In this document: one piece after another, positions 1 to 5,428 of the stretch | Position numbering within the stretch: the first letter of the stretch is position 1 | Layout of the letters: each line of letters begins with the position of its first letter | From: an uncultured Clostridia bacterium | Lineage (GTDB): Bacteria; Bacillota; Clostridia; Oscillospirales; Ruminococcaceae | NCBI GenBank assembly: GCA_947176675.1 | Contig: CAMWRN010000113.1 | Coordinates: 1-7,467, forward strand | DNA length: 7,467 nucleotides | Direction of reading: 5' to 3' | Program-made: the position numbers and the translations under genes | The notes under the pieces: model-generated | Database searches by the model: none | What the model was told of the DNA's origin: nothing | Seen by the model: only the letters and a program-made list of their open reading frames with translations

Positions 1-183
1 AACCAAATCTTAGACTAAATAAAAGGATTTTTTTACCTAAAAAATTTTCTGTTTTTTAATAAATTTGTGTATTGAAACGCAAGTAATCAGTCTCCCAACA
101 GACAGCCGGGAGACTGAAATAAATCAAACAATTGAACCGGATAAAAATACCCTGCGCAGCTAAGCAGCAAGCATCTTGTCTGC
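1..183. other. Intergenic trailer after the cluster
   Basis: No coding region is seen. Besides the 87-117 stem-loop it holds a small imperfect hairpin directly after the DUF975 stop (164-183, GCAG-A-CAAG with CTTG-CTGC) and a very AT-rich stretch at 17-70 with several runs of A and T. Neither shows a clear promoter pair. The base make-up is that of an operon boundary. Confidence 0.6.
87..117 (-). terminator. 10-bp stem-loop after the last gene, possible terminator
   Basis: TCAGTCTCCC (87-96) and GGGAGACTGA (108-117) form a perfect 10-bp stem with an 11-base loop, 66 bases past the stop of the DUF975 gene. On the minus-strand transcript the stem is followed by UUACUUGCGUUUC, only a weak U-rich run, so it is not a textbook intrinsic terminator. 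It may act as a transcript 3' end stabiliser or a bidirectional terminator shared with a gene outside the window. The stem is certain; the role is inferred from position. Confidence 0.5.
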
Positions 184-945
184 TCAATAAGCATAAAGGG
201 ATATCTCGCGAATGTCGATAATCCCCCTCGCAGCTGCGTCTGCCTTTAGCTCCTCATAAGCAAATGACTTCGCTGCATAAAAATACGGAAAAACGTACAC
301 TATTCCAAGAATATTGTACGTCAGCGACGAAAGCAGAAACCACCCCAAAAAGCTGAGGTGAAGATAAAACAGGTCGCCCTTGTGCCCGTCAGTCATGAGC
401 ATACTCAGCTCGATCGCCCGCGACGGCGCGATTTCAGGGTTTTCAGCCTTTATGTACATGGTCATGGAGTAACTGTAGCTTTTGATTATGCCCGGTACTA
501 TAAAAAGAAGGCTCCATAAAAATGTGTAAAGCTGCATAAGTACGCAGGTACCTATGCTCCCCCAAAATCTGCCGCGCCCGAAAGGACGAAACGCCTCCTT
601 CAGAGAAATCTTTTCACGTATAGAACGCCTGAACCAGTCCATAACGCCCATAGCCAGCACGCAGAAGCCTTCCCACACAACAATATCGATAACAGTCGCG
701 GAAATATAGACAAAAATAATTGTCAGTAGAAAAAACACCCATCCGGCACTTTGACCGTATCCGTCTCCTACGCTTACACCCAGCACCAACGCTAAAAAAG
801 CGCCGAACAAATTAAATAATCTCACCAGAACCATGCTTGCAGCGAATATCCCGAAAAACATAAGCACAGCAAGTATCGAACTGCCTGTATTATTTTTATA
901 AAAAAGCTTTGCGTTGCTCTTTACCCTCTGATGATCGTACCCCAT
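184..945 (-). CDS. DUF975 family integral membrane protein
   Basis: 253 residues with about five or six hydrophobic segments (roughly 22-42, 44-60, 69-91, 132-155, 193-220). The C-terminal half carries the DUF975 hallmark order: SLLFIVPGIIKSYSYSM (145-161), AENPEIAPSRAIELS (167-181), DGHKGDLFYLHLSFLGW (186-202) and a PYFYAAKSFAYEEL block (220-233). This family is common in Firmicutes, especially Clostridia and lactobacilli, and has no established function. There is no signal peptide. The ATG has GGGGG six bases upstream. It lies 70 bases after argF with no convincing terminator or promoter between, so it may be the last gene of the argD transcript, though a link to arginine metabolism is not established. 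The three C-terminal aromatic residues (YAY) end at a TGA, followed by a hairpin-rich trailer. Confidence 0.92.
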   Translation of the reverse strand: MGYDHQRVKSNAKLFYKNNTGSSILAVLMFFGIFAASMVLVRLFNLFGAFLALVLGVSVGDGYGQSAGWVFFLLTIIFVYISATVIDIVVWEGFCVLAMGVMDWFRRSIREKISLKEAFRPFGRGRFWGSIGTCVLMQLYTFLWSLLFIVPGIIKSYSYSMTMYIKAENPEIAPSRAIELSMLMTDGHKGDLFYLHLSFLGWFLLSSLTYNILGIVYVFPYFYAAKSFAYEELKADAAARGIIDIREISLYAY

Positions 946-1015
946 AATTTACCCCCGATAATTGTGTTCCGTACGTTTTTATTGCAAGACGGAAACAAAA
1001 CTCTGCAATGCCGGT

Positions 1016-1918
1016 TTATGCCATAAGCTTTACCATGACAGCCTTCTGCGCATGGAGACGGTTCTCAGCTTCCTCAAAGATCTCGTTTGCATGAGCCTCG
1101 AACACCTTTTCGGTGATCTCCTCTTCGCGGTGAGCAGGCAGACAGTGCTGCACCATAGCGTCGGACTTAGCCGCCGCCATTATCTCATCGTTGATCTGAT
1201 ATCCTTTGAACGCAGTCCTGCGCTTCTCGGCTTCGCCCTCTTGACCCATGGAAGCCCACACATCGGTGATAAGCACGTCCGCGTTCTCCGCAGCCTTTAC
1301 GGGAGAATCGGTCAGCTCGAAGCAGTCGTAATCCTTTGCGAATTCAAGCACCTGCGGATCGGGACGGTATCCCTCGGGACAAGCCGCCGAAACAGCCATT
1401 CCCGCCTTAAGACAGCCAACAATAAGGGAATTCGCCATATTGTTTCCGTCGCCGATAAAGCACATTTTAAGGTCGTCGAACTGACCCTTGAATTCGCGGA
1501 TAGTCATAAGGTCCGCAAGCACCTGACAGGGGTGGCTGAAATCCGTCAGACCGTTTATTACGGGAATGCTTCCGTATTCGGCAAGATTTTCCACTTCCTC
1601 CTGCTTGTAGGTACGGATCATAATGCCGTCCAGATAGCGGGAAAGTACACGGGCGGTATCCTGAACAGGTTCGCCCCTGCCTATCTGGAGATCGGACGCC
1701 GACAGGAACAGCGCGTGTCCTCCCAGCTGGTACATACCGGTCTCAAAGGATACCCTTGTACGGGTGGAGGCTTTCTGGAAGATCATTCCCAGCGACCTGC
1801 CCTTCAGGTGGGGGTGGGGAATACTGTGCTTCAGCTCGTATTTGAGCTGGTCGGCAAGATTAAGAATGTCGATGATCTCTTCTTTTGAAAGATCGAGCAT
1901 TTTGAGTAAGTGTTTCAT
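1016..1918 (-). CDS. argF: Ornithine carbamoyltransferase ArgF, anabolic type
   Basis: ArgF joins ornithine and carbamoyl phosphate to give citrulline, in the cytoplasm, normally as a trimer. The 300-residue length fits anabolic enzymes; catabolic ArcB proteins are usually longer, about 330 residues, and sit beside arcA and arcC. The N-terminal carbamoyl phosphate domain holds STRTRVSFE (51-59), FLSASDLQIGRGEP (71-84) and DFSHPCQVLAD (126-136). The C-terminal ornithine domain holds FIGDGNNMANS (154-164), DVWASMGQE (219-227, the SMG loop) and HCLPAHR (258-264, with the reactive cysteine C259). These exclude aspartate carbamoyltransferase. A strong AGGAGGAG site precedes the ATG. The gene follows the hydrolase by 28 bases and is followed after 70 bases by the DUF975 gene. 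No truncation or missing catalytic residue is apparent. Confidence 0.98.
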   Translation of the reverse strand: MKHLLKMLDLSKEEIIDILNLADQLKYELKHSIPHPHLKGRSLGMIFQKASTRTRVSFETGMYQLGGHALFLSASDLQIGRGEPVQDTARVLSRYLDGIMIRTYKQEEVENLAEYGSIPVINGLTDFSHPCQVLADLMTIREFKGQFDDLKMCFIGDGNNMANSLIVGCLKAGMAVSAACPEGYRPDPQVLEFAKDYDCFELTDSPVKAAENADVLITDVWASMGQEGEAEKRRTAFKGYQINDEIMAAAKSDAMVQHCLPAHREEEITEKVFEAHANEIFEEAENRLHAQKAVMVKLMA

Positions 1919-1924
1919 TTGTAT

Positions 1925-1932
1925 CTCCTCCT
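1925..1932 (-). promoter_or_regulatory. Strong ribosome binding site of argF
   Basis: AGGAGGAG on the minus strand lies six bases before the argF ATG, in the 28-base gap after the hydrolase. It is one of the best matches to the anti-Shine-Dalgarno sequence in the window and confirms the start. No promoter is seen in this short gap, so argF depends on upstream transcription. Confidence 0.8.
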
Positions 1933-1946
1933 GATAACTTATAGAT

Positions 1947-2687
1947 TTATTTGACCTTAATCATAAATTCTTCAACCGTCTTATTAAATCTGGAAGCAAA
2001 TTTAAAGGGAATATTGTGCGCCGCGCCGTCCCACATATCGTACTCGCAGTTGGGGTTTCGTCTTGCAAGGTCGCGGACGGATTTTCTTATATCCAGCGTT
2101 TCCTTTATGCCGCAAAGCGCAAGCATTGGTATTTCGACCTGATCGTAAGAGGGATAGTCATCAAGCTGCAAACCGTTGTCAATAGAAGCAAGGATTGAGT
2201 TCATTGACACGTTTTTGCAGTACTCCTCATGCTCCTGACGTTCGCCCTTGTCAAGACCCATAACAAAGCTGTTTATGCCTATCATCAGCTTATTTTTTGC
2301 CATTTTCTCGTTGTCTGACTGTATTTTCATAAGCTTTTCCACTTCATGGATAGACTTTATCAGCCAAGGACTTACCATTATCGCCCCATTAAAATAGTCC
2401 TCATGGTCGCAAATAAGCGGCAGACAAAGCTGCGCCCCCAGAGAAAAACCCATAAGCGTGACCTTTTTGCCGAGACTCTCCGCAAACTCCGCAAGCTGAG
2501 ATACCGCAAGCTCCGCGGAAAAAGTGACCTGACTGTTCCGTCCGAAGCCGGGCAGGTGGGGGATTATAAGGCAGTAATTTTTTGAAAGCTGATCGTACTG
2601 CTTTGAAAAGCTGTGCACGAAGTTTGAGCCGTGCAGGCACAGTATGACAGGGTTCAAATCGTTCCCGTACTTCTCATAATATATCAT
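1947..2687 (-). CDS. Alpha/beta-fold hydrolase, substrate unknown
   Basis: 246 residues, the usual length for a compact single-domain alpha/beta hydrolase; no signal peptide, so cytoplasmic. The core motifs are complete: HGSNF (19-23, oxyanion hole), PHLPGFGRNS (43-52), the nucleophile elbow GFSLG (80-84, nucleophile S82), a late acid candidate in GIKETLD (193-199; D199 or E196) and the catalytic histidine H224 in DGAAHN. Between about residues 108 and 170 lies a helical lid with many charges. The fold serves esterases, thioesterases, lactonases and C-C hydrolases, and no motif settles the substrate. It overlaps argD by four bases and is followed by argF after 28 bases, so it is expressed with arginine enzymes. 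Because ArgJ already recycles the acetyl group, an ArgE-like deacetylase role is not needed, and ArgE enzymes are metallopeptidases of a different fold. Confidence 0.88.
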   Translation of the reverse strand: MIYYEKYGNDLNPVILCLHGSNFVHSFSKQYDQLSKNYCLIIPHLPGFGRNSQVTFSAELAVSQLAEFAESLGKKVTLMGFSLGAQLCLPLICDHEDYFNGAIMVSPWLIKSIHEVEKLMKIQSDNEKMAKNKLMIGINSFVMGLDKGERQEHEEYCKNVSMNSILASIDNGLQLDDYPSYDQVEIPMLALCGIKETLDIRKSVRDLARRNPNCEYDMWDGAAHNIPFKFASRFNKTVEEFMIKVK

Positions 2688-3859
2688 AGCGACCTCCTGA
2701 GAATTTCAATTCCCGTATCAATTTCATCGTAGGTTATGTTGAGCGGCGGAAGAAGTCTCAGCTTTTCCTTTGCAGTAAGAACAAGCAGACCGTTTTCAAA
2801 GCATTTTCCGCAGACGTCGGAGGCGGACTTGTCTTTGAAACGTATACCCAGCATAAGACCCAATCCGTCCACGCCCTCAATCTCGGGTATCTCAGCGAGC
2901 TTCTTTCTGAAATATTCGCCTTTGGTGCGGACTTCTTCAAGGAAGCCTTCCGAGGAGACTTTATTTGCTACCGCAAGCCCTCCCGCGCAGGCAAGGGGAT
3001 TTCCTCCGAACGTTGAACCGTGAGTACCCTTTGTAAGCACGTCCCCGCACTTTTCGTCCGCAAGGCATACGCCGATCGGCACACCGCCCGCAACGCCTTT
3101 CGCCAGAGTTGTGATATTAGGCTTAACACCAAACTGCTCCGAAGCAAGGAACGTTCCTGTTCTTCCCGCGCCCGTCTGTACCTCGTCGGCGATAACAAGA
3201 ATGTCTTTTTCCGCGCATATCCTGAAGACTTCGTCAACAAAGGCTTTGTCCAGCGGATTTACTCCGCCCTCGCCCTGAACAAATTCCAGCATTACCGCGC
3301 ACACGGTATTTTCCGCATTGTCAATTTTATTCCGCAGATCTGCAATATTATTCGTTTCCGCGTTCAGAAATCCCTCAGTAAAAGGAAAAAAATAATTGTG
3401 GAAAACGTCCTGACCCGTTGCGGAAAGCGTGGTGAGCGTTCTGCCGTGGAAGCTGTTTGTCAGGGTGATGATATTGTAACGCTTTGCGTCCTTTCCGTAC
3501 TTGTCAAAGGAATATTTTCTTGCGATCTTTATTGCGCACTCGTTTGCCTCCGCGCCGCTGTTTCCGAAAAACATCTTGTCATAGCCCGTAACTTCGGAAA
3601 GCTTTGCCGCAAAATCCGCCTGCACCTTTGTGTAGTAGTAGTTGGAAGTGTGCTGCACCGCTCTTGCCTGCTTGCAGACCGCGTCCGCCCAGTCCTCGTC
3701 GCAGTAGCCGAGAGAGTTCGTTCCGATACCGCTGCCGAAGTCGATATAGTTTTTACCGTCCTCGCCCGAAGCAGAGCGCCCCTCGCCCTTTTCCAGAACA
3801 AGAGGATAGCGTCCGTAGGTGCCCATGACGTGTTCGTTGAATTTTTCTATAGTACTCAT
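2684..3859 (-). CDS. argD: Acetylornithine aminotransferase ArgD
   Basis: A class III PLP-dependent aminotransferase that converts N-acetylglutamate semialdehyde plus glutamate to N-acetylornithine and 2-oxoglutarate. At 391 residues it has typical length. Visible motifs are GNSGAEANE (99-107), NSFHGRT (135-141, cofactor stacking), EFVQGEGG (192-199), IADEVQTGAGRTG (223-235, with D225 contacting the PLP nitrogen), TTLAKGVAGG (250-259, with K254 as the Schiff-base lysine) and THGSTFGGNPLA (279-290). The start ATG is preceded by GAGAGGG at eight bases and by its own strong promoter. The stop overlaps the next gene as ATGA, and codons for I-L-R-R-S-L carry that gene's ribosome binding site. Related enzymes (ornithine, GABA or succinylornithine aminotransferases) share the fold; the position between argB and argF makes ArgD the clear choice. 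Confidence 0.96.
   Translation of the reverse strand: MSTIEKFNEHVMGTYGRYPLVLEKGEGRSASGEDGKNYIDFGSGIGTNSLGYCDEDWADAVCKQARAVQHTSNYYYTKVQADFAAKLSEVTGYDKMFFGNSGAEANECAIKIARKYSFDKYGKDAKRYNIITLTNSFHGRTLTTLSATGQDVFHNYFFPFTEGFLNAETNNIADLRNKIDNAENTVCAVMLEFVQGEGGVNPLDKAFVDEVFRICAEKDILVIADEVQTGAGRTGTFLASEQFGVKPNITTLAKGVAGGVPIGVCLADEKCGDVLTKGTHGSTFGGNPLACAGGLAVANKVSSEGFLEEVRTKGEYFRKKLAEIPEIEGVDGLGLMLGIRFKDKSASDVCGKCFENGLLVLTAKEKLRLLPPLNITYDEIDTGIEILRRSL
2693..2698 (-). promoter_or_regulatory. Ribosome binding site of the hydrolase inside the argD coding end
   Basis: A full AGGAGG on the minus strand lies within the last codons of argD (the Arg-Arg pair) and five bases before the hydrolase ATG at 2687. 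With the ATGA overlap, this fixes the hydrolase start and shows that its translation is tied to argD. Confidence 0.85.
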
Positions 3860-3880
3860 GTTAGTGACCCTCTCAATCAG

Positions 3881-3897
3881 TGTAATTTTTAATTATA
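3881..3897. promoter_or_regulatory. AT-rich palindrome over the argD -10 box and start site
   Basis: On the plus strand TGTAATT-TTT-AATTATA is an inverted repeat of seven-base arms with one mismatch. It covers the -10 box and the expected transcript start, where a repressor would block initiation. ArgR in Firmicutes binds AT-rich 18-bp palindromes of this general kind, but this one does not fit the TGAAT-N4-ATTCA consensus. A second short palindrome, TGAATATTTCA (3909-3919), overlaps the -35 box and looks like two ARG half-sites set too close together. An arginine-responsive operator is a reasonable guess only. Confidence 0.35.
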
Positions 3898-3920
3898 TCA
3901 TCTTAATGTGAATATTTCAA
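3892..3920 (-). promoter_or_regulatory. Near-consensus sigma-A promoter for argD
   Basis: On the minus strand, TTGAAA (3915-3920; five of six matches) is followed after exactly 17 bases by TATAAT (3892-3897; six of six), with TGA directly before it as an extended -10 (TGATATAAT). Transcription should start near 3885, leaving a leader of roughly 25 bases before the argD ATG with the GAGAGGG ribosome site (3868-3874). The promoter lies in the 107-base argB-argD gap, the largest gap between genes in the window. It implies that argD, the hydrolase, argF and perhaps the DUF975 gene can be transcribed separately from argJ-argB. Confidence 0.8.
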
Positions 3921-3966
3921 GTACTGGAAAAGCTTACTGCATAAAAAATTCGGAAACCATTATTTA

Positions 3967-4848
3967 TCAGACAAACTGTGTACCTATGCCCTCGTTTGAC
4001 AAAAGCTCGATAAGTATTGAATGAGGTATCCTGCCGTCGATAATGCAGGTTTTCTTCACGCCCCGTCTGACAGCCTCAACGCAGCAGTCTATCTTGGGTA
4101 TCATTCCGCCGCTGATTATTCCCTGACGTTTCATAAAAGGAACTTCACTGACCTGCACCGCAGGAATAAGCGTACCTGCGTCGTCCTTGTCCCGAAGCAG
4201 ACCTGCAATATCCGTCATGAGGATAAGATTTTCCGCACCCAATTCCGCAGCAATTCTCGCAGCAGCCGTATCTGCGTTGATGTTGTAGGTCTGACCCTCC
4301 TCGTCGCAGGCTACCGTTGCAATAACCGGGACGTAACCGTGCTCCAAAGAGTCTGTTATAGGCTTGACGTTGACGTTGACAATCTCACCGACGTAGCCCA
4401 AGTCAACCTCGCCCTCCATTTTGTGGGCGGTTATCATCTGACCGTCAATGCCGCAAAGTCCGATAGCTCTTCCCTTATGCTGAGTAAGGTGAGAAACAAG
4501 CTCCTTGTTGACCTTGCCCGCCAACACCATTTTTACAATGTCCACAGTAGCCTCGTCGGTGTACCGCAATCCGTTAATGAACCTGCTTTCAATGCCCACC
4601 CTTTTCAGCATATCGTTTATCTCGGGACCGCCGCCGTGTACCAATACCACCTTTACGCCTACCAGCGAAAGCAGCACAATATCGCTCATTACGGCATTTT
4701 TAAGCTCCTCGTTGGTCATGGCGTTTCCGCCGTATTTCACAACAACAATTTTGCCGTTGTAGCGCTGTATGTAAGGAAGTGCGTCGATAAGCACCTTTGA
4801 ACGTATTTCGTTTGATACTTTGATCTCGTTTGTGTTCTGCGTATCCAT
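3967..4848 (-). CDS. argB: Acetylglutamate kinase ArgB, probably arginine-inhibited
   Basis: ArgB phosphorylates N-acetylglutamate with ATP, the second step of arginine synthesis, in the cytoplasm. With the ATG at 4848 it has 293 residues, within the usual range. Amino acid kinase motifs are present in order: KYGGNAM (38-44, phosphate binding), HGGGPEI (71-77, substrate loop), GLRYTDEAT (93-101), GLCGIDG (130-136), YNINADTAAARIA (188-200), LMTDIAGLL (210-218) and SGGMIPKI (246-253). The N-terminal helix before the first strand (about residues 8-32) and the C-terminal pattern with H276, E281 and EGIGT (286-290) are those of hexameric, arginine-inhibited kinases such as those of Thermotoga and Pseudomonas; E. 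coli-type insensitive enzymes lack the N-helix. Feedback inhibition is thus inferred, not shown. The gene starts 22 bases after the second small membrane protein gene. A TTG at 4869 would give 300 residues but is poorly supported. Confidence 0.97.
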   Translation of the reverse strand: MDTQNTNEIKVSNEIRSKVLIDALPYIQRYNGKIVVVKYGGNAMTNEELKNAVMSDIVLLSLVGVKVVLVHGGGPEINDMLKRVGIESRFINGLRYTDEATVDIVKMVLAGKVNKELVSHLTQHKGRAIGLCGIDGQMITAHKMEGEVDLGYVGEIVNVNVKPITDSLEHGYVPVIATVACDEEGQTYNINADTAAARIAAELGAENLILMTDIAGLLRDKDDAGTLIPAVQVSEVPFMKRQGIISGGMIPKIDCCVEAVRRGVKKTCIIDGRIPHSILIELLSNEGIGTQFV

Positions 4849-4856
4849 TTCTTTTT

Positions 4857-4861
4857 CCCTT
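4857..4861 (-). promoter_or_regulatory. Ribosome binding site that decides the argB start
   Basis: AAGGG on the minus strand lies eight bases before the ATG at 4848. An in-frame TTG seven codons upstream (4869) has no purine-rich site at the right distance, because the preceding bases are AT-only (AATATAATT). The ATG is therefore preferred, and the extra MKEREKE peptide from the TTG is likely just the ribosome binding site read as codons. Confidence 0.7.
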
Positions 4862-4870
4862 TCTTTCAAA

Positions 4871-5104
4871 TTATATTAACCCAATAATTTTTGCACTCAA
4901 GCACCATGATAAAACAGACAGAATAATACTTAAAATATTTGCGATAAGCCCGACCGTCATATCATAATGCCTGCGCTCAATTGTATTTACAATAAGTCCC
5001 GAAACCGCAAGGGTCACGCCTACGGACGGAAACAGCACAATGCCGATTACCGCGCCCCAGACCGCAAGATTTACCGCAGATTTGCATTTCCCCTTTTCCT
5101 CCAT
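4871..5104 (-). CDS. Small DUF4190-like membrane protein, second tandem copy
   Basis: 77 residues, a shorter paralogue of the preceding gene that lacks its acidic 18-residue N-terminal extension. Hydrophobic segments lie at about residues 10-40 and 49-70, with a basic loop (ERRHYD) between them. C7-K8-S9-A10-V11 matches C25-V29 of the sister protein, and the alignment continues ungapped to the C-terminus. The spacing of 12 bases to the first copy and a strong AAGGAGGG site six bases before the ATG (overlapping the stop of the first copy) indicate coupled expression. Divergence to about 42% identity suggests an old duplication with both copies kept, possibly as partners of one complex. No catalytic motif is visible and no role in arginine metabolism or transport can be shown from the sequence. 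Confidence 0.83.
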   Translation of the reverse strand: MEEKGKCKSAVNLAVWGAVIGIVLFPSVGVTLAVSGLIVNTIERRHYDMTVGLIANILSIILSVLSWCLSAKIIGLI

Positions 5105-5116
5105 TTCAGTCCCTCC

Positions 5117-5407
5117 TTACGTGATCAACGGCCTTAATATCAGCGCAATGATCCATGATGCAATAGAGATCGCTATACTTATAAGATTTACCTTATACCC
5201 GAAATGAGTTTCATAATATTTCTTTTCGGCAGAATTTACATAAAGCCCTGCAATTGCAAACGTAATGCCTATGAACGGGAAAAACAACAATCCTACAACT
5301 GCACCTACTATCCCAAGCACAACCGCAGATTTACAGCTTTCTTCCTTTATTGGTTCAGATATTGACTCAGACTTTTCAAAGCAATCCCGATTATTGCCGC
5401 TGTCCAT
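5117..5407 (-). CDS. Small DUF4190-like membrane protein, first tandem copy
   Basis: 96 residues. A polar, acidic N-terminus of about 24 residues (no signal peptide) precedes a hydrophobic segment at about 27-56 and a second at 72-92, joined by a short charged loop (EKKYY). The glycine pattern GAVVGLLFFPFIGITFAIAGL and the paired-helix layout resemble DUF4190-type proteins, a loosely defined group of small membrane proteins of unknown function. Residues 25-95 align without gaps to residues 7-77 of the next gene, with 30 of 71 identical by hand count, so the two are paralogues. Shared residues include the CKSAV start, FP..G.T, GL.VN, E...Y and SW. A GGGGG ribosome binding site lies seven bases before the ATG. 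It sits 21 bases after argJ, so it is very probably co-transcribed with the arginine genes; its function is unknown. Confidence 0.85.
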   Translation of the reverse strand: MDSGNNRDCFEKSESISEPIKEESCKSAVVLGIVGAVVGLLFFPFIGITFAIAGLYVNSAEKKYYETHFGYKVNLISIAISIASWIIALILRPLIT

Positions 5408-5428
5408 TGAAAATCCCCCTTTATTAAC

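Noticed and set aside
981..1009. Imperfect inverted repeat (ATTGCA-AG with CT-C-TGCAAT) between argF and the DUF975 gene, considered as a terminator
   Set aside because: The stem has a bulge and a 12-base loop, and on the minus strand it is followed by A residues rather than a U-tract.
946..1015. Possible promoter for the DUF975 gene (TTGCAA-18-AATTAT)
   Set aside because: Only four of six matches in each box, and the start would fall at or after the ribosome binding site.
962..1888. 308-codon open frame on the plus strand opposite argF
   Set aside because: It lies antisense to a certain argF gene, shows no known motif and no ribosome binding site. Long antisense frames are common opposite GC-biased codons.
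3020..3892. 290-codon open frame on the plus strand opposite argD
   Set aside because: Antisense shadow of argD; the peptide is Arg/Cys-rich with no domain pattern, and it ends in the argD promoter region.
3921..3966. T-run after argB (minus strand GAATTTTTTATG) as an intrinsic terminator
   Set aside because: No stem of useful length precedes the T-run, so it is not counted as a terminator.
4021..4800. 259-codon open frame on the plus strand opposite argB
   Set aside because: Antisense shadow of argB with low-complexity His/Val/Asn-rich content and no start signal.
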